Position numbers and translations under genes: made by a program. Below are positions 1 through 12,037 of a stretch of 53,169 bases of DNA, one piece after another. This DNA is from Candidatus Nitrosocaldaceae archaeon (GTDB lineage Archaea; Thermoproteota; Nitrososphaeria; Nitrososphaerales; Nitrosocaldaceae). The first letter of the stretch is position 1, and each line of letters starts with the position of its first letter. The DNA is taken from positions 1-53,169 of the forward strand of contig BPGC01000015.1 of assembly GCA_026002835.1 (NCBI GenBank). Reading direction: 5' to 3'. Below the pieces are notes generated by a model. The model made no database searches. It had not been told where the DNA came from and saw only the letters and a list, made by a program, of their open reading frames with translations.

Positions 1-1227
1 GCATGGATGCTGGTATCATCAGCACTAGTATTGTTAATGACACCCGGAGTGGCATTCTTTTATGCAGGTTTAGCAAGAAGGAAGAGTGTTAACTCTACAA
101 TAATGATGGTATTCATATGTATGGGCATAATTACTATGCAATGGACATTATATGGATATAGTTTAGCATTTGGACCACCAAAAGATGGTATGCATAATTT
201 CGTAGGAGACTTTTCATACATATTCCTTAACGGAGTATCTCATGATGCACCATTAGGAAGTTATGAAGATGGTGAATGGTCTAGTATATCTCATCAGACA
301 TTCATGTTCTTCCAATTGACATTCGCAATAATAACGCCATCGCTAATAGTAGGAGGTTTAGTTGATAGGATAAAGTTTAGTGCGTTTGTAATATTCATGG
401 TAATATGGGCTACTGTAGTATACGATCCAGTAGCTCACTGGGTATGGGGTGGTGGATTCTTAGGAGATATAGGAGCATTAGACTTTGCTGGAGGTACTGT
501 CGTGCATATAACATCAGGTTGGTCAGCTTTAGCTGGAGCATTAGTCTTAGGAAGAAGGTTAGGTCTGGGTAAAGTCCCAATGGAACCTCATAATATACCA
601 ATGGTTGTATTAGGAGCAGCATTACTCTGGTTTGGTTGGTTTGGATTCAATGCTGGAAGTGCGTTAGCGGCAAATGGTATAGCAGCTAGCGCTTGGAATG
701 TAACAAATATAGCAACTGGTACGGCAGCAGTAACATGGATGCTTATGAGCTGGGCTCATACTGGAAGACCTAGTGTAGTAGGTGCAGCATCTGGTGCAGT
801 AGCTGGGTTAGTAGGAATAACTCCAGCAGCAGGATTTGTAGGCCCAATGGGAGCTATGATAATTGGCTTCTCAGCAGCAATGATATGTTATGGCGCAGTA
901 GTATTCAAGAACAAGAGAAGATGGGACGATGCACTAGATGTATGGGGAGTACACGGAACTGGAGGTACAGTAGGAGCAATCCTGACTGGAGTACTTGCTA
1001 ATGAGCATATAGGAGGAGTTGCTGGAGGTTGGGAAGGAAATATAGCGCAAATAGGAATCAATACATTAGGTGCGGCTGTTAGTATAGCATATGCATTTGG
1101 CTTATCATTACTGATATTCAAGGTAATGGATCTAGTATGGCCAGGAGGAATAAGAGTAACTCCAAGAGAAGAGGAAGTAGGCTTAGATATAGCACAGCAT
1201 GGAGAACGAGCATATGTAGAGGAGTAA
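1..1227 (+). CDS. amt: Ammonium transporter Amt (5' end outside window)
   Basis: Amt/MEP/Rh-family channel in the cytoplasmic membrane that conducts ammonium or ammonia, expected to supply the substrate of an ammonia oxidiser. The reading frame is open from base 1 and the residues before the first ATG (position 7) match the family's AWMLVSSALVL entry, so the true start lies upstream. About 11 hydrophobic segments are visible. Family marks are FFYAGLARRKS near the start, the signature DFAGGTVVHITSGWSALAG with the first pore histidine, and VWGVHGTGGTVGAILTG with the second. The cytoplasmic tail after the last helix is short and charged (about 30 residues). At 406 visible residues only the first helix or signal region appears to be missing. 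Family assignment is very safe; which of the paralogues usual in this group it is cannot be told. Confidence 0.96.
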   Translation, partial: AWMLVSSALVLLMTPGVAFFYAGLARRKSVNSTIMMVFICMGIITMQWTLYGYSLAFGPPKDGMHNFVGDFSYIFLNGVSHDAPLGSYEDGEWSSISHQTFMFFQLTFAIITPSLIVGGLVDRIKFSAFVIFMVIWATVVYDPVAHWVWGGGFLGDIGALDFAGGTVVHITSGWSALAGALVLGRRLGLGKVPMEPHNIPMVVLGAALLWFGWFGFNAGSALAANGIAASAWNVTNIATGTAAVTWMLMSWAHTGRPSVVGAASGAVAGLVGITPAAGFVGPMGAMIIGFSAAMICYGAVVFKNKRRWDDALDVWGVHGTGGTVGAILTGVLANEHIGGVAGGWEGNIAQIGINTLGAAVSIAYAFGLSLLIFKVMDLVWPGGIRVTPREEEVGLDIAQHGERAYVEE

Positions 1228-1268
1228 ACTCTTCATCATCCATATTTTTATTAAAAATAAAAAATTAA

Positions 1269-1391
1269 TTATGTTGAAGCTTTTGCCTCTTCGCTTTTAG
1301 GCCTTGATGCACGAACTGCAAACCATATACCTACGCATATGGCAAATATCACTATCATAGCTCCTATATGTGCTACCGATGCCTCAGCCAT
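1269..1391 (-). CDS. Small single-span membrane protein (40 aa)
   Basis: Not recognised. A 40-residue protein beginning MAEASVAHIGAMIVIF, with one hydrophobic segment at about residues 8-27 followed by a basic then acidic tail (RASRPKSEEAKAST). The organisation is short N-terminus, one membrane span and charged C-terminus, like another tiny gene in this window (14653-14799). An AT-rich stretch with TATA-like sequence lies upstream at 1400-1460. It converges on the amt gene 41 bases away. The size makes it uncertain, but codon use and composition look like a real gene. Confidence 0.5.
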   Translation of the reverse strand: MAEASVAHIGAMIVIFAICVGIWFAVRASRPKSEEAKAST

Positions 1392-1474
1392 AAGTAGATA
1401 TAGTGATAATCATTTATTAATCTATTGATTATCAAAATTTATAATAAATTATAAATATTATAAAATTTATGATA

Positions 1475-1663
1475 CTATCTTCTAGATCTTTTATCTTCTG
1501 GTTTCTTATATAGAAAAACGAATAGTACTCCTAAAGCTATATTAATGCCAGCTAGGAAGAGTAAGAAGGAATTGTTAAGAAATAAACTCATAGCAGTTCC
1601 CCATGCCCCAACACCAAAGAAGATAATAGATACATGCTTTGCTTTCTTCTTTTCTACTCTCAT
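1475..1663 (-). CDS. Small two-span membrane protein (62 aa)
   Basis: Not recognised. The ATG at 1663 gives MRVEKKKAKHVSIIFFGVG, a basic N-terminus followed by two hydrophobic segments (about residues 11-27 and 31-52) and a basic tail KKPEDKRSRR. A longer frame from a TTG at 1717 is possible but less likely, because a TATA-like TTTATTTTAA lies about 20-30 bases before the ATG at 1663, the normal spacing for a leaderless archaeal transcript. It diverges from the Cas4-like gene at 1735. Confidence 0.55.
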   Translation of the reverse strand: MRVEKKKAKHVSIIFFGVGAWGTAMSLFLNNSFLLFLAGINIALGVLFVFLYKKPEDKRSRR

Positions 1664-1734
1664 GCATAGATAATAAGAAGGAATTAAAATAAACCTTACG
1701 TAAAGGTTATTTACCAACTATACAGATTATAACT

Positions 1735-2361
1735 ATGCTTGGTGAGAGCAGCTGGAGAGATATAATAAATAAGGCTATAGACGAAAAGTTTGAACAGATA
1801 GAAAAGTTTGATGATCCTAATAAGATAAGTATAGATGAATGTATAGGCTGCTTAAGAAGATCTTATTATAATAGAATAGAACCAAGTAGAGAGTCTAAGA
1901 AGGTAAGATTACATAAAGTGTTAACAAACTCGATGAGGACAAAAAGGAAAGAGTTTGCTATAGATAATATTACTATAGTAGGCTATGCAGATGCTATAAT
2001 AGATGGAGTATTATTCAATATAATGGTTAGTAATGAACTTCCTAAAGAACCTCTCCCAAAAGATCTCTTATACTTGAATGCTAATCTATGCATATTTAAC
2101 ATAGATAATGGCGTTTTGATTTATACAGATGGAGTTGGTAATACTATAGAATTCTCATTAAGTAGAGATAATAGAGTATTCAATGAATTAATAAGAAGGA
2201 TCAGAATACTCAACACATTACTAAAGGAGCAAAAGATTCCAATAATAGAACCTAGTGAAGAATGTATCGAATGTCAATACCAAGAGAGATGTTATATGCG
2301 TAAATGGAAATATGGAGATTCGTTGATCGAGAAGTTACTAGGAAAAGTAAGGGAAGATTAA
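1735..2361 (+). CDS. Cas4/RecB-like Fe-S protein with degenerate nuclease centre
   Basis: 208 residues resembling the Cas4/Dna2/AddB group of PD-(D/E)XK nucleases with an iron-sulfur cluster. Visible marks are an N-terminal cysteine pair ECIGCLRRSYYNR (C36, C39), a catalytic-type aspartate in VGYADAIIDG (D86), and a C-terminal cysteine triplet ECIECQYQERCYMR (C177, C180, C186). Where the family normally has the E-x-K motif about 15 residues after the aspartate, this protein reads FNIMVSNELPKE, so the active site appears lost. It may bind DNA or serve a structural role. It lies more than 30 kb from the CRISPR array and has no cas1 or cas2 beside it, so a role in spacer acquisition is not supported. 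The 3' end overlaps the convergent gene by four bases. Confidence 0.6.
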   Translation: MLGESSWRDIINKAIDEKFEQIEKFDDPNKISIDECIGCLRRSYYNRIEPSRESKKVRLHKVLTNSMRTKRKEFAIDNITIVGYADAIIDGVLFNIMVSNELPKEPLPKDLLYLNANLCIFNIDNGVLIYTDGVGNTIEFSLSRDNRVFNELIRRIRILNTLLKEQKIPIIEPSEECIECQYQERCYMRKWKYGDSLIEKLLGKVRED

Positions 2362-2588
2362 TCATCCAGTATAGAGTTTATATCATAACCTTGTTTTATA
2401 CGATTGATCTCGTATCTTGCTATATCATTCCTTACAGCTTTCTTAATAATAGCTACTTCTTTACTAAGTCTAGCAACTATCTCTTCTAAACTCTCTAATC
2501 TAGACTCTAACTCTCTATATAATAATACATAATCACTCTCAGTTAGATATTCATCAAACTTGTCTTTATCTTCCACATCTCCGCTCAT
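2358..2588 (-). CDS. Small coiled-coil protein (76 aa), unknown function
   Basis: Not recognised. 76 residues, very rich in Glu/Lys/Arg/Leu. Residues 20-60 (LLYRELESRLESLEEIVARL and onward) show heptad-like leucine/isoleucine spacing typical of a coiled coil. There is no signal peptide and no membrane span. It converges with the Cas4-like gene with a four-base overlap. The 287 bases upstream, up to the tautomerase gene, are strongly AT-rich and contain no other gene I can support. Confidence 0.6.
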   Translation of the reverse strand: MSGDVEDKDKFDEYLTESDYVLLYRELESRLESLEEIVARLSKEVAIIKKAVRNDIARYEINRIKQGYDINSILDD

Positions 2589-2875
2589 AACAATACCCTT
2601 ATACTTTATTATAAATTAACTTATCGCTTAGAAAGTTTTTCTTATAATAATCTTGCTTTTCTTAGCTATAATCAGATATTATCTTTGGTAAAATTTATAA
2701 TAATTACATTAAAAATTTTATTTTATTAAGAGGAAATGCTAATATATTTGATAATAAACTACTATTTTCACATATATATTAGATTGAAAAACTTTTCTAT
2801 AATAATTATAAAAACAATAATTTTCTATAATTACTATTAGATTAAGTACATATAGTAGGATTGGTAATGCTCCAT

Positions 2876-3055
2876 ATGCCGTTAATAACTATATCCCTAT
2901 GGCCTGGAAGAACACCAGAGCAGAAGGAAGAGTTAGCAAAAGAGATAACAGATGCTGTAAATAGAGTATTGGGTTCTAAGAAAGAACATGTTATAGTTGT
3001 ATATCAAGATACACCTAAAGAGAATTGGTACATAGCAGGAAATAAATTGGAGTAA
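2876..3055 (+). CDS. 4-oxalocrotonate tautomerase-family protein
   Basis: A 59-residue protein of the 4-oxalocrotonate tautomerase superfamily, small enzymes that use an N-terminal proline as catalytic base after the methionine is removed. The ATG at 2876 gives MPLITISLWPGRTPEQKEEL with proline directly after Met. A TTG five codons upstream would bury the proline, so 2876 is chosen. The conserved helix PEQKEELAKEITDAV and the strand EHVIVVYQDTPKENW with the usual C-terminal tryptophan are present. Members normally assemble as hexamers. The substrate cannot be inferred; the gene stands alone, 42 bases before the nitrilase-family gene. Confidence 0.85.
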   Translation: MPLITISLWPGRTPEQKEELAKEITDAVNRVLGSKKEHVIVVYQDTPKENWYIAGNKLE

Positions 3056-3097
3056 TAATCCTTTATCTTTTTATTATTTAATGTATAAACTTATAGC

Positions 3098-3898
3098 ATG
3101 AGAGTAGCGGTAGCACAGGTTAGATCATCCACAGATAAAGAAGAGAATTTAAAACTTGCTTTAGAGTATATAGAGGAAGCTTCTAAGAAAAATGCTGAAT
3201 TAATAGCATTTCCAGAATTTTTGATGGCTTATTCTCCTAATTCTCAAACTGTTGAAGAGTTATACAGTCTTGCTGAAAGTATAGATGGGGAGTTTGTATC
3301 TTCGTTAGTAGAAGCATCTAAGAGATATAAAATAGCAGTAATTGCTACTATTTATGAAAAAAGTAATCTTAAACCAAGAGTATATGATACTGCAGTATTC
3401 ATAAAAGATAAAGTTATATCAGTTTATAGAAAGTTGCATCTATATGATGCATTAGGATTCAAAGAGTCAGAAAAACTCATTGCTGGAGATAAACTTCCAG
3501 AACTGATCAAGGTTAATGAAGAGAAGATAGGCATGATGATATGCTATGATTTAAGATTTCCAGAACTTGCTAGAATGATTGTATTAAATGGTGCTAATGT
3601 ATTGATAGTTCCATCAGCATGGGTTGCTGGTGATAAGAAAGTTGAACATTGGCAAGTAATGCTAAGAGCTAGAGCTATAGAGAATGGTTGTTATATAGTA
3701 GCGCCAGATCAAGTAGGTAATATATACATAGGAAGGAGCATGATAATAGATCCTTTTGGAGATATAATATTAGATATGGGAGATGAAGAAGGTTTAGGTA
3801 TAGCCGATCTTGATATAAACTATCTAAATGATATAAGAGAAAAACTACCATTGCTAAGAAATAGGAGGGTTGATATTTACAGTATAAATGTTAAGTAA
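3098..3898 (+). CDS. Carbon-nitrogen hydrolase (nitrilase superfamily)
   Basis: 266-residue cytosolic amidase-type enzyme. The Glu-Lys-Cys catalytic triad is complete: E40 in IAFPEFLM, K112 in YRKLHLYD and C149 in MMICYDLRFPE. Length and the motifs MICYDLRFPELAR and WQVMLRARAIENGCY resemble the Nit2/omega-amidase group, which hydrolyses alpha-keto acid monoamides or damaged metabolites; the exact substrate is inferred only loosely. It overlaps the convergent HTH/ATP-cone gene by eight bases. The start MRVAVAQVRSS aligns with the family's first beta strand. Confidence 0.9.
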   Translation: MRVAVAQVRSSTDKEENLKLALEYIEEASKKNAELIAFPEFLMAYSPNSQTVEELYSLAESIDGEFVSSLVEASKRYKIAVIATIYEKSNLKPRVYDTAVFIKDKVISVYRKLHLYDALGFKESEKLIAGDKLPELIKVNEEKIGMMICYDLRFPELARMIVLNGANVLIVPSAWVAGDKKVEHWQVMLRARAIENGCYIVAPDQVGNIYIGRSMIIDPFGDIILDMGDEEGLGIADLDINYLNDIREKLPLLRNRRVDIYSINVK

Positions 3899-5669
3899 AT
3901 ATGCTTAATAGAGAAGCATTCGCATTACATAATTTACAGAAATCATATCTACCTTTCCTCTTACATTTATTACAAGCATAGATCTTTATCATTGGGATGA
4001 AATGATCCAGCATTCTTGATACTTCGGTTATACTAGCGTTTGTTGCATCTAGATCTACAAATATACTCGAACCATCTAATAATGCATCTATCTTAGCATA
4101 ATGCTTGATAGTATTGAGATCATCTATTATAATACCTTCATTATAACTCTCGATACTTTTATTCTTACCATATCTCTCAAGATCTAATACTAGGAATCTA
4201 GATATGCAATTATCATGGATTATAGATACTCTAAAATTATCTTCCTTCTCAGAAAGTATGTTATTAACAGTATTGATCGTTTTCTCTAGTACTTCATGAT
4301 AATTCTCATACGCAAGTATCTTGTTAATTGCTGTATATGGATCTATTAGGTTTATAGAGTATCTTATAGCATTGAGATCTTTATTTAACATTCTAGTATT
4401 AGCAATGAATTCATGCTTTATCTTTATAGCCTCTAATGCTGGATCTAACATCATAGCTAGTTTGGCTCTGAAATACATCTCATCGTTGTTTGATTCATAA
4501 GCTAATCTTGGAAGGTTTATAGATATTGAATGAACTACAGCTTCCATACTATTATATCTCTTAACACCATAAATACTTCTATCCCCGTTACCAATAGATA
4601 TCAAACCGCCTAACTCTAATATCTCTTCTATGCTATCCTCTGGTTTTAATATCAAACCAATCTTAGGTATCTCTTTATTATCTAGATACTGTTTATAACC
4701 TTCTAACACATTCTCTTTACCATCTTTAACTACAAATGATAGTAATGCATTTGTATTATATGTTAATATATCAAACAATCTTGCTATCTCATCACTAGTA
4801 AGATCGAACTCTATATTAGTAAATACAACCTCTTTAGACGCTTCTTTTATTAAACTAGATAGCTGTAGTAATGAATAAGGATCTTTATAATTATCAATGC
4901 TAGTAACATCTATGAAGAGAGTATCATATGTTATAGCATTTAAACCACTTGGAATATTTATATTTCCTTCGATATGCTGATCTGCGATATCTTTAGGGAT
5001 GTATGAGAAGAGCATATACTCTTCTAATATGCTATTTGTTAATCTATACATTAAATCGTTGATATTATATCTAAAGAATTTGGATAGTTCTGATGCTGCC
5101 ATGCCTACTCTAGAAAGCCTCTCTCTATACTCTTCATAGCCATGCTCTAACAATGTATTGTTTATTATCTCTAGCAAGATTGGTTCAGTTAAATATGATA
5201 AGTTTAATTTGAATATCTTTGATTCTACTTCTTCTGCTATCTTATTTGCTATTTCTGGAGATACTCCAGCATCTCTTATCAATAATTGCATAACTCTTTG
5301 AGTATTAAACTCTTGGAATCTTTTAGTAGTTCTTATGTATATCTTCCCGCTTTCAACTAGAGATCTTTCTTCGATCTGTCTAACTAGATTTAATACGAGT
5401 TTACCTAGATTTGTTATGGTATACTTCTTCTCTCCTCTATTCAATGCTATTAATGACTGTCTTGTTAACTTTCTTAGATGATAAGCAAACTTTCCACTCT
5501 CTTTCTTAGACTTGAAGCCAGCATACTCTTTAAGTTCTGAATATGTTAATGGTCCTTTAGAGTTAAGGATCTTTAATATATCAACTCTATTTGCGCTTGC
5601 TAATACAGAGAATATAGTCTTTGCCTTCTTACTTGATTTAGTATTTTTGTAATCATAACTCAACTCCAT
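3891..5669 (-). CDS. HTH + ATP-cone + NrdD-like protein, candidate RNR regulator
   Basis: 592 residues with an unusual domain order. Residues 15-90 form an ArsR-like winged helix (ANRVDILKILNSKGPLTYSE, then FAYHLRKLTRQSLI). Residues about 110-190 form an ATP-cone (FNTQRVMQLLIRDAGVSPEI... RLSRVGM), the nucleotide-sensing domain of ribonucleotide reductases and NrdR. The remainder, from IADQHIEGNINIP on, resembles the barrel of anaerobic reductase NrdD and ends in a zinc-ribbon-like CNKCKRKGRYDFCKLC. No glycyl-radical motif and no obvious catalytic cysteine pair is seen, so it is probably not an enzyme. Two loci away is the class II reductase nrdJ. I infer a DNA-binding, nucleotide-sensing regulator of dNTP synthesis, analogous in logic to NrdR; the target is not shown by sequence. 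Confidence 0.65.
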   Translation of the reverse strand: MELSYDYKNTKSSKKAKTIFSVLASANRVDILKILNSKGPLTYSELKEYAGFKSKKESGKFAYHLRKLTRQSLIALNRGEKKYTITNLGKLVLNLVRQIEERSLVESGKIYIRTTKRFQEFNTQRVMQLLIRDAGVSPEIANKIAEEVESKIFKLNLSYLTEPILLEIINNTLLEHGYEEYRERLSRVGMAASELSKFFRYNINDLMYRLTNSILEEYMLFSYIPKDIADQHIEGNINIPSGLNAITYDTLFIDVTSIDNYKDPYSLLQLSSLIKEASKEVVFTNIEFDLTSDEIARLFDILTYNTNALLSFVVKDGKENVLEGYKQYLDNKEIPKIGLILKPEDSIEEILELGGLISIGNGDRSIYGVKRYNSMEAVVHSISINLPRLAYESNNDEMYFRAKLAMMLDPALEAIKIKHEFIANTRMLNKDLNAIRYSINLIDPYTAINKILAYENYHEVLEKTINTVNNILSEKEDNFRVSIIHDNCISRFLVLDLERYGKNKSIESYNEGIIIDDLNTIKHYAKIDALLDGSSIFVDLDATNASITEVSRMLDHFIPMIKIYACNKCKRKGRYDFCKLCNANASLLSIFT

Positions 5670-5759
5670 TATACACCTCTTGCATCATCTATTGATTAAA
5701 GCAGGTTTATAAAAGATTCTTTACTTAAAGAGCAAATAATATTAACTAGAGGGTAACGA

Positions 5760-5984
5760 CTAACCAAAGAACTTTATCAATGCCTTGCTTATCCTAGGAG
5801 AGAACGCAAGTGTTACAAAATGTATAGAGAAACCTATTACTGCTGCAAGTATAAGATTGTCAGTGCTATAATATATTGCTAGTAATACCAATACTCCTGG
5901 AAGAGCTAAGATTAGTGCAAGTAATAGACTGATATATATCATCTTGTATAATAACTCTGGATCTATATTCTTGAACATATCCAT
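5760..5984 (-). CDS. Small two-span membrane protein (74 aa)
   Basis: Not recognised. Starts MDMFKNIDPELLYKMIY and has two strongly hydrophobic segments (about residues 16-39 and 44-62) separated by YYSTDN, then a basic end SKALIKFFG. It sits eight bases downstream of pyrI on the same strand and is likely co-transcribed with it. Function unknown. Confidence 0.65.
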   Translation of the reverse strand: MDMFKNIDPELLYKMIYISLLLALILALPGVLVLLAIYYSTDNLILAAVIGFSIHFVTLAFSPRISKALIKFFG

Positions 5985-5992
5985 CTTATTGA

Positions 5993-6457
5993 TCAGATCT
6001 GATATAAAAGTTCCGAGACGTTAATAAGCCTTCTACAGTATCTGCATCTCAACCGTCTTTCATGTTTATCTATAACCTCTATAACGCTTGAGATATTCTC
6101 TCCACTATTAGTTATGCAGTTAGGATTTACACATTTTATAATATCTATAAACTTGTCTGGTAGTTCTACATTCCTCTTCTCCTTAACTTTATAATTTGAT
6201 ATTATATTTATCGATGCATGTGGAGCGAATAATGCAAGCTTGTTAGTCTCTTCTGGCTCTAAGAATCTATTCTCAACCTTGATTATGTCCTTCTTGCCCA
6301 ATTTATCGCTTGGAACGTTCATAGCTATAGTTATAACATTACCTTCGTTACCAGTTATATTCAATGCTTTTAATACTATAAGTGCTTTACCACTATCTAT
6401 ATGATCTATAACTGTGCCATCCTTTATCCTTCTAACTAACAGTTGTTCTTCAGACAT
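5993..6457 (-). CDS. pyrI: Aspartate carbamoyltransferase regulatory chain
   Basis: 154 residues; the regulatory subunit that binds CTP/ATP and, through its zinc domain, the catalytic chain PyrB in the first committed step of pyrimidine synthesis. The N-terminal allosteric domain has the family's DGTVIDHIDSGKALIVLKAL. The C-terminal zinc site is visible as CVNPNCITN followed by LRCRYCRR (four cysteines). It is divergent from pyrB, with the two start codons 73 bases apart. Many other archaea keep the genes as a co-directional pyrBI pair, so the layout is slightly unusual. Confidence 0.96.
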   Translation of the reverse strand: MSEEQLLVRRIKDGTVIDHIDSGKALIVLKALNITGNEGNVITIAMNVPSDKLGKKDIIKVENRFLEPEETNKLALFAPHASINIISNYKVKEKRNVELPDKFIDIIKCVNPNCITNSGENISSVIEVIDKHERRLRCRYCRRLINVSELLYQI

Positions 6458-10060
<3,603 letters not shown>

Positions 10061-10333
10061 CCCAATACACTACTATATTCTAATATATAAAAATTCAATT
10101 TGAACAAAATATTTATCAATGAATATTATACTAACATTATTTATAAGTAAGATTATTAATTCTTTACTTTTATACATATTAATTATTAAAAGTTGACTAA
10201 ATGGGTCATATTATCAATTAGTAATTTTGTTAAGTATGTATATTAAATGCTTTATTAGTCAATATATTTCATCTTCTTAATAGTTAGAATATTTTTATTA
10301 TATAGAATATCAAGATTTTTATAACTAAGATAA
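10061..10333. promoter_or_regulatory. AT-rich spacer with nrdJ promoter
   Basis: 273 bases, very AT-rich, between the nrdJ start and the end of the topoisomerase gene. On the minus strand a TATA-like TTTTTATATA at about 10080-10093 fits the nrdJ promoter. No gene or stable RNA structure is visible in the rest. Confidence 0.4.
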
Positions 10334-12037
10334 TCAACTATTGTTAAGAATTGTTTGTAATTTAATGCCTATTATCTCCTTATTATCTATAAATTTATTC
10401 AATACCTTGATCAATCTTTCACTAGCATCGCTTATAACCATACTAGGTTTAATCAAGCCTTCTTCTATCTTCTCCAATTTATCTTCCATCTCTCTAGTAA
10501 GTTCTACAGATAATATATCTGGCATATACTCTTTTATAACCTCAAATATTGTAAATCCTAGTTGAGTTGGTTCAAATCTATTAGTTATATAACCTCGTTT
10601 TATCAAAGTATCTATTATCATAGCTCTTGTTGACTTTGTCCCTATCTTCTCTTTATCCATCAAGACTAGTAAACTACTTGAATTAAATCTAGGTTTTGGT
10701 TTCGTAAACTCTTCATTAGAATTTATTCCAAGATTTATTACTATATCATTAATCCTTAATGGAGGAAGAGATTTCTCATTATAATAACCATAAATATTTA
10801 GCCATGATCTCTCTAATATACTACTTCCTTCAGCGATAAATGTATAATTATTTATATCTATAAACGCTTTAACCTTGCTTATAACTGCTGGATCCATAAA
10901 CGTTGCAAGAAATCTTCTTACTATTAGATCATAAACCTTATACTCTAATTTATCCAATCTCTTTGGAAGTTCTCCAGTTGGGTATATTGCTGGATGTGCT
11001 GGATCGTCTTTCAAGCCATTATTAGGTTTCAATCTATCTTTACTTAACAATTTACTTGATATATTGTAATACGATCTGATATTAGATAACCTCTTAATTA
11101 TCTGCTTATAATTCATCCTTGGAAGTCTTTGGCTAGATGTTCTAGGATATGATATTAAAGCGTTAAGATACAACTTTTCAGCAATTGCTAGAGTCTTTGA
11201 AGGTGATAATCTATAATAGTTATAAGCTTCTCTCTGTAGATCTAATAGATTGAAAGGTGTAGGAGGTTTCAAATAAATAGTATCATCTTTAATATCTCTA
11301 ACTACTCCGTCTTTATCTTTACATTTATCTACTATACTCTTTGCATCCATTTCATTATATATTATAGATTCGTATCTTGCAGTAAACTTGTTACCATCTT
11401 TAGATAATAATGCATCTATAAGCCAGTATGGCTTAGGAATATGAGTCTGTATCTCAATCTCTCTATCTATTATGAATGCTAGCGTAGGTCCTTGAACTCT
11501 ACCTATACTCAATATCTTTTTACTAGCATCTATTAATGCTCTTGATAGATTTATTCCGTAGATGAAATCTAGAGTATGTCTTGTAATACCAGCATCTGCT
11601 AAACCTTTGAACTTGTAACTTTCTTCTAGATTGGAGAATGCTTTTACGATCTCATCTTTTGTTAATGCTGAAAACTTTGCTCTATAAGATCTTGCATACG
11701 CATCATTACATGCGAATGTTAGTATATTGTATGCTATAACCTCACCTTCTTGATCAAGATCGCATGCATTTATAAAGTATTCAGCCTTATCTGCTAACTC
11801 TCTTATAGCATTGATCATCTTATACGCATTATCTCTAGCCTGCCATGTTGGATCGAATATGGGATATGATCTTTTGTTAGATGCCAAGTTGTAGAGGTGA
11901 CCAGATGCATATGCTATTATATAATCATCAACTACAAATATGCTTATTCCATTAACCTTCTTTGTATGATATTTGCCTAATGCAGATGCTATCCTCTTTG
12001 CAGCATTATACTTTTCAGATATAACCAATTTAGTCAT
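10334..12037 (-). CDS. topA: DNA topoisomerase type IA
   Basis: 567 residues; cuts and reseals one DNA strand through a 5'-phosphotyrosine link. The TOPRIM domain has the entry motif LVISEKYNAAKRIAS and the metal-binding DLDQEGE (residues 93-99). The active-site tyrosine is Y297 in ALISYPRTSSQRLP, with the family's YPRT context. The downstream GTKSTRAMIIDTLIKRGYI matches the conserved D4 region. There is no C-terminal zinc-finger array, so it is a compact Topo III/archaeal TopA form. Its start overlaps the end of the Lhr-type helicase gene by eight bases, so the two are surely co-transcribed and probably translationally coupled. Confidence 0.94.
   Translation of the reverse strand: MTKLVISEKYNAAKRIASALGKYHTKKVNGISIFVVDDYIIAYASGHLYNLASNKRSYPIFDPTWQARDNAYKMINAIRELADKAEYFINACDLDQEGEVIAYNILTFACNDAYARSYRAKFSALTKDEIVKAFSNLEESYKFKGLADAGITRHTLDFIYGINLSRALIDASKKILSIGRVQGPTLAFIIDREIEIQTHIPKPYWLIDALLSKDGNKFTARYESIIYNEMDAKSIVDKCKDKDGVVRDIKDDTIYLKPPTPFNLLDLQREAYNYYRLSPSKTLAIAEKLYLNALISYPRTSSQRLPRMNYKQIIKRLSNIRSYYNISSKLLSKDRLKPNNGLKDDPAHPAIYPTGELPKRLDKLEYKVYDLIVRRFLATFMDPAVISKVKAFIDINNYTFIAEGSSILERSWLNIYGYYNEKSLPPLRINDIVINLGINSNEEFTKPKPRFNSSSLLVLMDKEKIGTKSTRAMIIDTLIKRGYITNRFEPTQLGFTIFEVIKEYMPDILSVELTREMEDKLEKIEEGLIKPSMVISDASERLIKVLNKFIDNKEIIGIKLQTILNNS

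Noticed and set aside
888..1121. Several long opposite-strand frames inside real genes (amt, pyrB, nrdJ, dnaK, lysC, mtnA)
   Set aside because: They mirror conserved genes codon by codon and show no protein-like features of their own.
1735..2361. Cas4-like gene as part of the CRISPR system
   Set aside because: More than 30 kb from the array, no cas1/cas2 nearby, and the nuclease motif is degenerate.
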